Assembly: GCF_003996965.1 (NCBI RefSeq)
Contig: NZ_QWDM01000008.1
Coordinates: 248,001-312,000, forward strand
Direction: 5' to 3'
Length of the DNA stretch: 64,000 bases
From: Flavobacterium cupreum
GTDB taxonomy: Bacteria > Bacteroidota > Bacteroidia > Flavobacteriales > Flavobacteriaceae
Under the pieces are notes generated by a model, which worked only from the letters and a program-made list of their open reading frames with translations, was not told the DNA's origin and made no database searches. Below, in pieces: positions 17,648 to 26,409 of this stretch; position 1 is the first letter of the stretch; every line of letters starts with the position of its first letter. The position numbers and the translations under genes are program-made.

Positions 17648-18394
17648 ATGAAACTTACATTAAAAATATGGCGTCAGAAAAACGCCCAGGATAAAGGAGG
17701 AATCGTTGATTACCCAATTGACGGAATCGAACCAGACATGTCTTTCCTTGAAATGCTTGACGTTCTTAACGAACAATTGATCAACAAAGGAGAAGAGCCG
17801 GTAGCATTTGATCACGATTGTCGTGAAGGAATCTGCGGAATGTGTTCTTTATTCATCAACGGTGAAGCACACGGACCAGACAGAGGAGTTACAACTTGTC
17901 AGTTACACATGCGTATGTTTAAAGATGGTGATACGATTTTTATCGAACCATTCAGAGCAAAAGCTTTCCCGGTAATTAAGGATTTAGTGGTTGACAGAAG
18001 TTCATTTGACAGAGTTCAGCACGCAGGAGGATTTATCTCTGTAAATACTTCAGGTAATACAATTGATGCCAATACAATTCCAATTAACAAGCACGATGCA
18101 GATAAATCTTTTGATGCTGCTGCCTGTATTGGTTGTGGTGCTTGTGTGGCAACTTGTAAAAACTCATCAGCCATGTTATTCGTTGCTGCAAAAGTATCGC
18201 AGTATGCTTTGTTACCACAAGGTAAAATAGAAGCAGTTGACCGTGTTTTAAACATGGTGCACCAAATGGATGCTGAAGGTTTTGGTAACTGTACCAATAC
18301 CGGAGCTTGTGAGGTAGAATGCCCTAAAGGAATTTCTCTTGAAAATATCGCACGTATGAACCGTGAGTATTTGTCTGCAAGCTTAAAAGGATAA
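17648..18394 (+). CDS. sdhB: Succinate dehydrogenase iron-sulfur subunit
   Basis: A protein of 248 residues. The N-terminal plant-type ferredoxin domain holds [12 protein letters not shown] and a downstream Cys for the 2Fe-2S centre; the C-terminal domain has [14 protein letters not shown] and [14 protein letters not shown] for the 4Fe-4S and 3Fe-4S clusters. It carries electrons from SdhA to the membrane anchor. Last gene of sdhCAB, followed by a terminator. Confidence 0.96.
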   Translation: MKLTLKIWRQKNAQDKGGIVDYPIDGIEPDMSFLEMLDVLNEQLINKGEEPVAFDHDCREGICGMCSLFINGEAHGPDRGVTTCQLHMRMFKDGDTIFIEPFRAKAFPVIKDLVVDRSSFDRVQHAGGFISVNTSGNTIDANTIPINKHDADKSFDAAACIGCGACVATCKNSSAMLFVAAKVSQYALLPQGKIEAVDRVLNMVHQMDAEGFGNCTNTGACEVECPKGISLENIARMNREYLSASLKG

Positions 18395-18418
18395 GTAGTA
18401 CCATTTAGTTTTAAATAG

Positions 18419-18451
18419 AAAAAAGCATCGGCATTAGCTGATGCTTTTTTT
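18419..18451 (+). terminator. Terminator of sdhCAB
   Basis: AAAAAAGCATC and GATGCTTTTTT stem around a 10-nt loop, followed by further T residues. Confidence 0.85.
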
Positions 18452-18517
18452 ATTTCAGACACTATCAGAATTGTTTATTTCATTATAAATGGTGATGCGC
18501 ACTAAAAGCAATCGCTC

Positions 18518-18526
18518 TAAATTTGC
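18518..18526 (+). promoter_or_regulatory. -7 box that fixes the start of the next gene
   Basis: TAAATTTGC, a full match to TAnnTTTGC, overlaps the alternative TTG codon at 18523 and lies 20 bases before ATG 18547. The TTG would precede the transcript, so the ATG is the start. Confidence 0.75.
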
Positions 18527-18546
18527 CCCATTATAATTTATTATTT

Positions 18547-19356
18547 ATGGCTCAGGATATTAGAGAATTAGTCAGTTTGCTTCTTATTTGCGTACTTGTT
18601 ATTGCCGGACTTCAATGGTTTTTGTTGCGGTTTACACATTGGTCGGTTGCGATAGCGGCGACATGCTTTATAGCATTTGTTATTTCATTTTTATATGTCT
18701 CGCTGAAACATGCAGTCCCAAACGGAGGCAGCAATGGTCCGGATGCATCGGAATTTGTAGTACCCATGTTGGCCATGTTTATTTCTTTGCTGTGCGGACT
18801 TTTTATAGTGGCCCGTTTGTCACATAATTATCTTCCTCAGAAAACATTCATTTTCTTGTTGGCCGCTATTGCTGTCTTTGCTGCAGGGCGTTATGTTTAT
18901 CAATATGTAGAAAATGTTACATTTTGCCAGAAGATTTTCACTAAGAGTGTAATAGAAGTGATAAAGGAACCGGGTCAGGAATCTTTAGTTCGTGAAATTA
19001 GTTTTCAAAACACGTCTAATGGAATCACTGTCAATGTCGATCCTGATGCAGAAAAACAGACCGATCTTTTTATTCCTAGATCTGCCAATAAAATAATTTT
19101 TCATGGTTTTTCTACTAGAACAGACCGCATGTTTTCCCAGGATTTTCCTTTTGATTATAGTTTATGTAAAGAATCCGAAGGAAAGCGAATGGGTTTTTGT
19201 TTTTGGCTTCGTTTAAAAGTTACGTTACCCATAAAAATAGTGCTTCATTCTGGGGGTAATGCCAGTTTGTATATTGATAACCGATTGGTGAAAGATTATC
19301 AATTGAGTGATTCGGATTTATCTGTAAGGGCAAAACAACAGGAACAACAGTACTAA
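18547..19356 (+). CDS. Hypothetical four-helix membrane protein
   Basis: A protein of 269 residues, not recognised. Four hydrophobic segments occupy roughly residues 8-130 (LLLICVLVIAGLQWFLL, VAIAATCFIAFVISFLYV, VVPMLAMFISLLCGLFIV, FIFLLAAIAVFAAGRYV). The last ~135 residues form a soluble beta-rich domain (TDLFIPRSANKIIFHGF, LPIKIVLHSGGNASLYIDN), probably periplasmic. The lipoprotein gene follows after 19 bases, so the two may act together in the envelope. Confidence 0.72.
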   Translation: MAQDIRELVSLLLICVLVIAGLQWFLLRFTHWSVAIAATCFIAFVISFLYVSLKHAVPNGGSNGPDASEFVVPMLAMFISLLCGLFIVARLSHNYLPQKTFIFLLAAIAVFAAGRYVYQYVENVTFCQKIFTKSVIEVIKEPGQESLVREISFQNTSNGITVNVDPDAEKQTDLFIPRSANKIIFHGFSTRTDRMFSQDFPFDYSLCKESEGKRMGFCFWLRLKVTLPIKIVLHSGGNASLYIDNRLVKDYQLSDSDLSVRAKQQEQQY

Positions 19357-19375
19357 CCCATTAAATAATTTCAAA

Positions 19376-20140
19376 ATGAAAAAAATAGCACAAGCCCTCG
19401 TTTTTATAGTACTAATCATCAGTTTTTCTTATTGTTCTAAAGAGGAAAATGCCACGGAAGAAACAGTAAAGGAAAGCATTAATAAAAAATGGATTGTAGA
19501 AAATTCAACAGAATTCAAATCGATTGAGTTTGACAGTAACGGAAATTATATTATTGTAAAAAATGCAAGTAATACAATTTCAAAAAATGCGAAAAAAGCA
19601 GAAGAGATTTTCGTCACAGGTACTTATGATATTTTAGATACGGATATTTTATTGCTTTCAAACTTTGGATCTATGAAATTCGACGATAGTGATCCGGCGA
19701 ATGTAAAATTTTCGATCAAATACGAAGGTTCTGATACGTACACTTACGAGCTGAAAGTAACGAAGGCCGCTGAATTTACAAGTACCCTTAAAACGGATTT
19801 GTTATGTGATAATACCTGGAAATTCACCAAAAAAGCACCTATTAAAGACACTGTTAATTTGATAAACTTTTCAAAAGCAGGAACCTGTTTTACAAATTTT
19901 AGTATTACTTCTCAAAATGCAGGGCACTACATAGAATTCGGAAAATGGAAATGGTTCGATAATACGGAAACAAAAATCGTAATTACTCAAATAAAAAGCC
20001 CGGAGTGGATGCTGGATAAGGATGGAGAAGCTGAGTTCGAAATAACCGGGATCAGTAAGGTAAAGCTTGAATTGAAAGAAGTTTTTAAAGACGTAGCGTA
20101 CACTATTGCTTTTGACACCATTAATGCAGGTAAAAAATAG
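19376..20140 (+). CDS. Hypothetical lipoprotein, 254 aa
   Basis: The signal MKKIAQALVFIVLIISFSYC puts the lipidated Cys at residue 20, followed by SKEEN. Two similar beta-rich halves each contain a W-x-F/V-type strand (KKWIVENSTEFKSIEFDSNG and NTWKFTKKAPIKDTVNLINF), which recalls lipocalin-like repeats in Bacteroidota lipoproteins. Substrate unknown. It is probably co-transcribed with the membrane protein upstream. Confidence 0.78.
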   Translation: MKKIAQALVFIVLIISFSYCSKEENATEETVKESINKKWIVENSTEFKSIEFDSNGNYIIVKNASNTISKNAKKAEEIFVTGTYDILDTDILLLSNFGSMKFDDSDPANVKFSIKYEGSDTYTYELKVTKAAEFTSTLKTDLLCDNTWKFTKKAPIKDTVNLINFSKAGTCFTNFSITSQNAGHYIEFGKWKWFDNTETKIVITQIKSPEWMLDKDGEAEFEITGISKVKLELKEVFKDVAYTIAFDTINAGKK

Positions 20141-20167
20141 AAATAAAAGGAGAATTAAATTAATAAC

Positions 20168-20199
20168 AAAAACGCATTCCGTTAAGAATGCGTTTTTTT
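20168..20199. terminator. Terminator between convergent genes
   Basis: AAAAACGCATTC and GAATGCGTTTTT stem with a 6-nt loop and T run; it lies six bases from the GH20 stop on the other strand. Confidence 0.85.
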
Positions 20200-20204
20200 G
20201 TCTG

Positions 20205-22508
20205 TTATTCGTAATACAATTGCGAAGCCTTTATTTCCTGTTTTTCTTTTCCTTCCTGTTGTATAAAACAACTTAAAGTCGTACCGCCAATCTGATCGAA
20301 ATAACTGATGTTGAATTTATGAAAGCCTTTTTCGAGTTTTACGACTCCATACGCTTCATTGAGCCAGTGTATTCCGTCGTTGTTCACTACTAACTCCTGG
20401 TCAATAAAGAGCTTCGATCCGTCGTCTGAAAGTGTCGAAATGGTGTAATTTGCCGTTTCCGGAACATAGAGGTATCCTTCGAATTTTAAGCCGATATATC
20501 GCTCTGTTTTCGATTTCCATTTTTCACTGCTTACGGCCCCTTCAAAAATTCCGGAATTAACGGGTTTTGTTCCTTCTAAATCCAGTACCTGCTGAAAAAA
20601 AGTTCCGGTATAATAGTCATATTTTAAACCTTGCTTAGTTGGTTTTATAGCTAGAGCCGCCTTTATATCCGGATTCCTTACCAGTATTTTATTGATGGAA
20701 CTTCTTCTTCCGCCTTCGGTAATCTGAACGGTTTTGATAATTCGGTATTCTCCTTTCGGAATGTTAATAGTGACTGGCCCGGTATAAAGTTCAGCGGTTT
20801 CGTCCGGATTGTAACCATCGATCGTATAGAAAATCTGTCCGTTTTTGAGAGTTGGTTTCAGGTCCAGCACGTATTTTGAAGCAATTAAAGCCGTTTCATT
20901 CGCTCCAAACGGGGTTGGAACTTTATACAGTACTTTTTGGGCTTCCAGTTTTTCCAGTTGATATGGTATTCGGTTCAGGACAAAATTGTTGTAATTTTTG
21001 TTTTGAGGCTGCGTCCAGGCAATTTCTGCCAGGGCAAATACTCTTGGATAAAGCTGATAATTCAATTTAGCCGGACTGGTCAAATATTCCGACCAAAGAT
21101 TGGACTGCACGCCCATAATATATTTTTGCTCATCAACCGTAAGGCTGTCAACGGGAGTTGGATTGTAATTATAAATTTTATCCACTGTGATTAATCTTCC
21201 AACGGTTAAAGGTTCATTTGGCGAATAGCCCTGATTGTAATCCAGGTATAAAACCTGTTCGGGATTCATGATTACAAAATGTTTCTGTTTCGCTGCACTG
21301 ATTCCCCCGGCTTCCCCGCGCCATGACATTACTGCTGCGTTTGGGGCCAGTCCTCCCTCAAGCATTTCGTCCCAGCCCAGAATCTGTCTTCCGTTGGCAT
21401 TTAGGAACTTTTCGATTCGGGTTGTTAAGTAGCTTTGTAATTGATGTTCGTCTTTTAAACCTAACTCTTTGATTCTTTTTTGGCAATTCGGACAAGCTTT
21501 CCATCTTGTTTTGGGGCATTCGTCTCCGCCAATATGGATGTATTTACTCGGAAACAAAGCAATAACCTCCGTTAAAACATCTTCCAGAAAAGTAAAAGTC
21601 TCTTCCTTTCCGGCGCAAAAAATATCTTCAAAGACACCCCAGGATTCCACAACCTTATACGGACGATCCGGAAAAAAGGATAAATTTGGGTAAGCGGTAA
21701 CCGCTGCAGTGGCATGACCGGGCATTTCGATTTCGGGAATGATGTTTACGTAATGTGCCTCGGCAAATTTCACAACTTCCTTAATTTCTTCCTGAGTATA
21801 GTAACCATCGTACGGATTTCCATCAAAAAAATAGGGGAATCTTTCGAATTTATTGCCAACTAAAGTCTGTGCCCTTTTAGATCCGACTTCGGTTAATTTC
21901 GGGTATTTTTTGATCTCAATTCTCCAGCCCTGATCGTCTGTTAAATGCCAATGGAAATTATTTAATTTATAGCTAGACATTTGTGCGATAAAATTTTTTA
22001 TAACATCGACGGTAAAAAAGTGACGGCAAACGTCCAGGTGTAATCCACGGTAAGCGTATCGTGGCGCGTCTTCAACGGTTATACAGGGCAATTTTATTTC
22101 CTGATTTTGTGGTTTATTTGGCAGCAGCTGCAGTAAACTTTGCACAGCATAAAATAATCCTTCTTCAGTACCTGTTACAATGATTTTTTTGGAAGTAATA
22201 TTTATTTTATAAGCTTCTTTTTTTGAGGAGGCCAAGGGGTTTTTAGCAATAAACAACACTTCGACAGTACCTTTTTTTGAGGGTAGATTTCCATTAACGG
22301 CAACTTCAAAAATTTGGGCTGTTCTGAGTTCTGCTGCACTAAATTTATTATTCTCAAAAACAACTTTTATCTTTCCGTTTAAACGAATACTGTCGCCCGT
22401 AGCCTTATAGGAATTCGGAGCCGGAATTATAGTAGTATTGTCCAGAACAGATTGTGCATTTCCGATGGAATACCAAAAGAGTAAAAAAAAGATAAGACTG
22501 TTTTTCAT
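20205..22508 (-). CDS. GH20 beta-N-acetylhexosaminidase with C-terminal PA14 domain
   Basis: A protein of 767 residues. Signal peptide of ~19 residues ending GNAQ, so exported. GH20b domain at ~25-150, then the GH20 barrel with the catalytic Asp-Glu pair in YIHIGGDECPKTRWKACP and the aromatic subsite in AVMSWRGEAGG. After ~600 there is a PA14-like domain (KFEGYLYVPETANYTISTLS, then DDGSKLFIDQELVVNNDG). It releases terminal GlcNAc or GalNAc in the periplasm or at the surface. Diverges from the DeoR gene and shares a 15-bp upstream motif with the SusC gene, which ties it to the 23.5-34.2 kb operon. Confidence 0.92.
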   Translation of the reverse strand: MKNSLIFFLLFWYSIGNAQSVLDNTTIIPAPNSYKATGDSIRLNGKIKVVFENNKFSAAELRTAQIFEVAVNGNLPSKKGTVEVLFIAKNPLASSKKEAYKINITSKKIIVTGTEEGLFYAVQSLLQLLPNKPQNQEIKLPCITVEDAPRYAYRGLHLDVCRHFFTVDVIKNFIAQMSSYKLNNFHWHLTDDQGWRIEIKKYPKLTEVGSKRAQTLVGNKFERFPYFFDGNPYDGYYTQEEIKEVVKFAEAHYVNIIPEIEMPGHATAAVTAYPNLSFFPDRPYKVVESWGVFEDIFCAGKEETFTFLEDVLTEVIALFPSKYIHIGGDECPKTRWKACPNCQKRIKELGLKDEHQLQSYLTTRIEKFLNANGRQILGWDEMLEGGLAPNAAVMSWRGEAGGISAAKQKHFVIMNPEQVLYLDYNQGYSPNEPLTVGRLITVDKIYNYNPTPVDSLTVDEQKYIMGVQSNLWSEYLTSPAKLNYQLYPRVFALAEIAWTQPQNKNYNNFVLNRIPYQLEKLEAQKVLYKVPTPFGANETALIASKYVLDLKPTLKNGQIFYTIDGYNPDETAELYTGPVTINIPKGEYRIIKTVQITEGGRRSSINKILVRNPDIKAALAIKPTKQGLKYDYYTGTFFQQVLDLEGTKPVNSGIFEGAVSSEKWKSKTERYIGLKFEGYLYVPETANYTISTLSDDGSKLFIDQELVVNNDGIHWLNEAYGVVKLEKGFHKFNISYFDQIGGTTLSCFIQQEGKEKQEIKASQLYYE

Positions 22509-22533
22509 GGTTTATTTTCTGGTTGGTTACAAA

Positions 22534-22565
22534 CAAATGTAAGGTTTACGATTATTTTCTGCAAA
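22534..22565 (-). promoter_or_regulatory. Promoter of the GH20 gene
   Basis: On the minus strand, TTTG at 22562-22565, a 20-bp spacer and TACATTTG at 22534-22541 make a good -33/-7 pair. The leader to ATG 22508 is about 20 nt. Confidence 0.7.
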
Positions 22566-22574
22566 AAATATGCA
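22560..22574. promoter_or_regulatory. Candidate operator shared with the SusC promoter region
   Basis: TGCAAAAAATATGCA overlaps the -33 element of the GH20 promoter. The identical 15-mer, reverse-complemented, lies upstream of the SusC gene at 34304-34318. A site here would suit a repressor. A further GCAATAATATTGC dyad lies nearby at about 22650-22662. Confidence 0.5.
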
Positions 22575-22671
22575 AAACGAAACTGGGTTTAAATGTCTTT
22601 AAAATAGGGTAATTAACTTTTTTACTTCTCCATGTTATATTTTGTTTCGCAATAATATTGCATTTATTGTT

Positions 22672-22679
22672 TACATTTG
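22672..22679 (+). promoter_or_regulatory. -7 box of the DeoR gene
   Basis: TACATTTG, 21 bases before ATG 22701. A -33 TTG at the preferred distance is not evident. Confidence 0.55.
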
Positions 22680-22700
22680 TCCCAACAAAATTGAATTTGC

Positions 22701-23477
22701 ATGAATAATGATAATGAAGTAGTTAATTATACTAAGGAAGAACGTAAAAATCATATTTTAAAAGAGATCAATCTGCACACCCGTGTGAGTTTTGAAACGC
22801 TCTCTGCTAAATTATTTGTTTCAGAAGATACGATACGACGTGATATTAATGAACTTGAATCAGAATCGTTATTGATTAAGGTTAAAGGTGGTGCGATGAC
22901 AAAAGCCTATCACCATTCTTCTTCCAATCAAACGTATGCAGGCGAATCGAAACAGGTGATTGCGCAAAAAACGTTAGGCTTGCTTCATGATGGTATGGTT
23001 TTGTTAATTGGCGGCGGAACGACCATTAGGGAGTTCATACGCCTGATTCCAAATGATTTAAATCTTACTATTTTTACGGTTACCGTTCTTTCTGCCGTGG
23101 AACTTCTCGACAAACCGAATGTCAAAATCATCATGATTGGCGGCAGTATTTCATCTTACAGCCAAATGTGCGTGAGCGGTGATGTCTACAATCAATTGGC
23201 CAATATTAAAGTGGACCTGCTGATTTTAGGAACCAATGCTTTAGATATCGAAGGTGGATTCTCAGATTCTGACTGGGAAACCGTTCAGGTAAAAAAAGCA
23301 ATGATTCAGGCTTCCGAAAAAACCGCCATCCTGACTATTTCCGAAAAACTCGATACCGTTTTAAAAATGAAAATTGCCAGTTTATCCGAGGTTGATTATG
23401 TGGTTACCGAAGTTAGTCCGGATCACGAAAAATTGCAATCGTATAAAAAAGCCGTTCCAAGTTTAGTTTTTATTTAA
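22701..23477 (+). CDS. DeoR/GlpR-family transcriptional regulator
   Basis: A protein of 258 residues. N-terminal winged helix: ERKNHILKEINLHTRVSFET, then LSAKLFVSEDTIRRDINELE and the wing KVKGGAM. The C-terminal DeoRC sensor domain has the phosphosugar pocket glycines (LLIGGGTTIREF, MIGGSISSYSQM, LGTNALDIEGGFSD). Family members respond to phosphorylated sugars, so KDPG or a related intermediate is a reasonable inducer. Divergent from the GH20 gene, and it overlaps the dipeptidase gene tail-to-tail by four bases. Confidence 0.9.
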   Translation: MNNDNEVVNYTKEERKNHILKEINLHTRVSFETLSAKLFVSEDTIRRDINELESESLLIKVKGGAMTKAYHHSSSNQTYAGESKQVIAQKTLGLLHDGMVLLIGGGTTIREFIRLIPNDLNLTIFTVTVLSAVELLDKPNVKIIMIGGSISSYSQMCVSGDVYNQLANIKVDLLILGTNALDIEGGFSDSDWETVQVKKAMIQASEKTAILTISEKLDTVLKMKIASLSEVDYVVTEVSPDHEKLQSYKKAVPSLVFI

Positions 23478-24544
23478 TTCCAGTTTTTCATTAAAAAATT
23501 AATCCAGTTCTGATGAAAGATATTTTTTAAATCTTCATCAGAATAGCCGTTGTTTTTAAAAATCAGCACCAACTTTTGTAAGTCGGCAATCGTATCTAAA
23601 TCATACGGACCTTGTTCTGTACCAAAAGCACCATCAAGATCGGAACCTATACCAATATGACTGGCATTTCCGGCCAGCTGGCAAATGTGATCCATATGTT
23701 TAAAAACCGTTTCGAGATTACATTGGGTTCCCAAAGGTGTCGAAACGCCCCTTTCCCAGTTTGGAACCAGCATCCAGGCATCTAAGGCTCCGCCAATTAC
23801 AGCTCCTCTCGAAATTAACGCCTTAATCATTTCGTCGCTGTACTGCCTGTTATGATCCACAAGACTTCTGCAATTGTTATGGCTTGCCCAAACGGGTCCG
23901 TTGTAGTGGTCCAACGCCTGCCAGAAAGCATCGTCGCATAAATGGGTGGCATCCAGAATAATATTCAGGCGTTCCATTTCTTTCAATAAGTCAAGACCAT
24001 TCTGATTCATTTTTCCGGTGGCGTCTGTTCCGTTGGCGTAACGCCCCGGACCGTAATGTGCAGGTCCGATCGCTCGTAAACCGTAATTATAGGCTTTTTC
24101 TAAATAGGAAATATCAACAATAGAATCGGCACCTTCTAAACTTAAAATGTAACCAATTGGCTTTTTATCGTTTGGAGTTCCGTCACTCCATAAATCAATT
24201 TGTTGCTGAAGCGATTTTTTATCGGTAATCGCCACCATTTCTCCGGCTTCTTCCATCGTTTTGTACCAGGTCAGTTGTCCCTGCGTTTGTGCCCAGGCCT
24301 GCTCGGGGGAATTCCAGCCCGGAATGATACTGCCCGGTTTTACGAAACGCGCAATCTGTGTCGCCACCACAATACCAATATTACCTCTTCGCAGATCCGG
24401 AAACGAAACCGTGGCACGCTCGCGATCGGGTTTGTCAGTCATTCCTTTTTCTAAGTGGCGTAATGTTTTTACATCATTTCTTAAATCTCTGTTCCATTCC
24501 ATCGCATTCATGCTCAGGTCCAGATGGGCGTCTATTATAAACAT
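23474..24544 (-). CDS. M19 (renal dipeptidase-like) metallohydrolase
   Basis: A protein of 356 residues from ATG 24544; the TTG nine codons upstream adds nothing family-like. The zinc ligands of M19 are present: HxD in IIDAHLDLSM, Glu in YILSLEGADSI, His in DATHLCDDAFW and His in WASHNNCRSL, with GIGSDLDGAFG closing the site. The family cleaves dipeptides, often with a D residue at the C-terminus. There is no signal peptide, so it is cytoplasmic. In this operon it could remove an acyl or aminoacyl group from an amino-sugar acid; that role is inference. It is the last gene of the operon. Confidence 0.85.
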   Translation of the reverse strand: MFIIDAHLDLSMNAMEWNRDLRNDVKTLRHLEKGMTDKPDRERATVSFPDLRRGNIGIVVATQIARFVKPGSIIPGWNSPEQAWAQTQGQLTWYKTMEEAGEMVAITDKKSLQQQIDLWSDGTPNDKKPIGYILSLEGADSIVDISYLEKAYNYGLRAIGPAHYGPGRYANGTDATGKMNQNGLDLLKEMERLNIILDATHLCDDAFWQALDHYNGPVWASHNNCRSLVDHNRQYSDEMIKALISRGAVIGGALDAWMLVPNWERGVSTPLGTQCNLETVFKHMDHICQLAGNASHIGIGSDLDGAFGTEQGPYDLDTIADLQKLVLIFKNNGYSDEDLKNIFHQNWINFLMKNWN

Positions 24545-24630
24545 AGTATTTTTTTTAAGGCACAGGTCCAAAGGCTCTATTCTCTTTCTTCTTGGCTCTA
24601 TTTTCTATTCTCTATTCTCTTTTTCAGCTT

Positions 24631-25746
24631 CTAAATATTAATTTTTCTGCTGCGGGCCGCTACCTGCCATTGATCGCAAATTTCATGTGCAGCATTTACC
24701 ACCTGAATCGAATCGTAAAGTGCGCAGGTCGGGCAGACATGATACGGCTGCGCGTAAATGATATCGCCTATAGCATACTCGTTTTTCCCTCTGTTTTCTA
24801 AAATTAGATGTTCTTCTGAATGTGCCGTTGGAATTAGATTTTCATCATTTAAAATGACTAATCTCTTATCGATCGGATTTTCGGAAGCCACGGCTTTATA
24901 TCCGATATCGATACAAAATGTAGCACTGGTTGGTTTTGAAATAATGGTTCCCACAATAACCAAAGCGGGTTCGAAATTCTGTTCCGGTAATTGAATCTGG
25001 TAATTAGAATCCCAAAACACAAAAGTTCCCGGACTGCATTCTACATTCTTCTGAGTGGCGTAAAACGGAAATGTATTGGATCCTCCTGCAACAATTTTGA
25101 GTTCATAGCCCAGTTTTTTCTGAAGGACATCAATTTCTTCAATAATACTGAAAAACAAGTTGGAAGCGGCAGCAACGCGCTGTTCTAAATCGCCTTTTAA
25201 ATGACCGTCGTAAATATGAATTCCGGCAAAATGAATATTTTTTAAGGCAACAATTTCGTCAACTAGGGCATTCCAGTTTTTAGCAACCGAAATTCCGGTT
25301 CGGTTCATTCCGGTATTCAGATCCAGATAAACCGTAAGTTGTAAACTGTTTTTACGGGCAATTTCATCTAAGGCTTTCGCCGATTCGGAATTGTCAACAA
25401 TGGTCGAAAAAGCGGTATTCGGATATTTTTTTATCAATGCAATCCATCTTTCCTTTTTGGCCCCTGCAGGCTGATAGGCGAGAAGCACATCCGGAATTTC
25501 GTGCAGGGCTGCAAGTTCGGCTTCGGCAATAGTAGCGCATTTTATTTTATGGATCTGGTAGGTTTTAAATAAATCCAGAATCTCCCCAATTTTATGTGTC
25601 TTGATATGGGGCCTTAATTTTTGAACATCACCATTTACGAATTCAATCAGACGCTCTATATTCGACTGGATACGATTTTCATATACAGCTAAAAAAGGAG
25701 TGTCAACAAGGGTTTCGGAATTAATTTTCCACCAGTCTTTTTGCAT
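24631..25746 (-). CDS. DSD1-family PLP enzyme (D-serine dehydratase / D-threonine aldolase-like)
   Basis: A protein of 371 residues. Alanine-racemase-type barrel at the N-terminus with the PLP lysine Lys49 in LRPHIKTHKIGE, then GGSNTFP as the phosphate-binding turn. The C-terminal domain has YHVCPTCALYD, giving a His336-x-Cys338 pair. D-serine dehydratases bind zinc through HxC, whereas D-threonine aldolases carry HxD, so elimination of water and ammonia fits better than aldol cleavage. Beside a KDG-type kinase and aldolase, D-glucosaminate dehydratase is my preferred function (inference). It lies four bases from the aldolase gene. Confidence 0.82.
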   Translation of the reverse strand: MQKDWWKINSETLVDTPFLAVYENRIQSNIERLIEFVNGDVQKLRPHIKTHKIGEILDLFKTYQIHKIKCATIAEAELAALHEIPDVLLAYQPAGAKKERWIALIKKYPNTAFSTIVDNSESAKALDEIARKNSLQLTVYLDLNTGMNRTGISVAKNWNALVDEIVALKNIHFAGIHIYDGHLKGDLEQRVAAASNLFFSIIEEIDVLQKKLGYELKIVAGGSNTFPFYATQKNVECSPGTFVFWDSNYQIQLPEQNFEPALVIVGTIISKPTSATFCIDIGYKAVASENPIDKRLVILNDENLIPTAHSEEHLILENRGKNEYAIGDIIYAQPYHVCPTCALYDSIQVVNAAHEICDQWQVAARSRKINI

Positions 25747-25750
25747 AACT

Positions 25751-26398
25751 TTAGTTTCTTGTTTTTTCTACAACTTCAATTAAATTTTGAAAGGCCTCAA
25801 GAGACTTTTCGTAATTTAAGTTCAAAAGCATTTCTTTAGAAAATAAATTAGATCCGATTCCGACACAAACCACTCCGGATTTAAACCATGATTTCAAATT
25901 GCTTTCTTCAAGGGTTACACCTCCGGTGGGCATTATTTTCAAATTTGGAAAAGGGGCTCTTATCGCTTTTACATATCCGGGTCCGCCAATTTTATCGGCT
26001 GGAAAAAGTTTTACAATTTCGGCCCCTAATTTATTGGCGTGCAGTATTTCATTCAAAGTCGCAGCGCCGGGAATCCAGTAAATATTATTTTTGAAGCAAT
26101 AATTACCGATCTCTAAATCGGTATGCGGACAAACAATACAATCGGCTCCCAATTGATGAAAAGTCTCGGCATCATCAACACTTAAAATCGATCCAACGGC
26201 TATTTTTACCTCTAAATTATTTGCTTTTCTGAATGCAATCATTTGAGTAAAAACTTCTTTCGCATTGTCTGCACGGGCAGCAAACTCGATAATTTTTATG
26301 CCAGCATCAGCAGCCGATTGCAATACAATTTGGGCTGTTTCAATATTGATTTGAGTTACTAACGGAAGTACACCTTGTGTTTTTAAAATGCTGTACAT
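25751..26398 (-). CDS. KDPG/KHG-type aldolase
   Basis: A protein of 215 residues, normal length. The Schiff-base lysine lies in IVKLFPADKIGGPGYVKAI, followed by FPNLKIMPTGGVTLEE, the phosphate site. The early Glu motif reads IEFAARADNA instead of the common EVTxR, keeping Glu and Arg. It would split 2-keto-3-deoxy-6-phosphogluconate into pyruvate and glyceraldehyde-3-phosphate. It is 11 bases after the kinase and four before the DSD1 gene, so translation is probably coupled. Confidence 0.9.
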   Translation of the reverse strand: MYSILKTQGVLPLVTQINIETAQIVLQSAADAGIKIIEFAARADNAKEVFTQMIAFRKANNLEVKIAVGSILSVDDAETFHQLGADCIVCPHTDLEIGNYCFKNNIYWIPGAATLNEILHANKLGAEIVKLFPADKIGGPGYVKAIRAPFPNLKIMPTGGVTLEESNLKSWFKSGVVCVGIGSNLFSKEMLLNLNYEKSLEAFQNLIEVVEKTRN

Positions 26399-26409
26399 AT
26401 TTGGGGAAT

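Noticed and set aside
24545..24630. Small gene between the DSD1 and M19 genes
   Set aside because: The 86 bases are a GAGAATA-like simple repeat with no frame of useful length.
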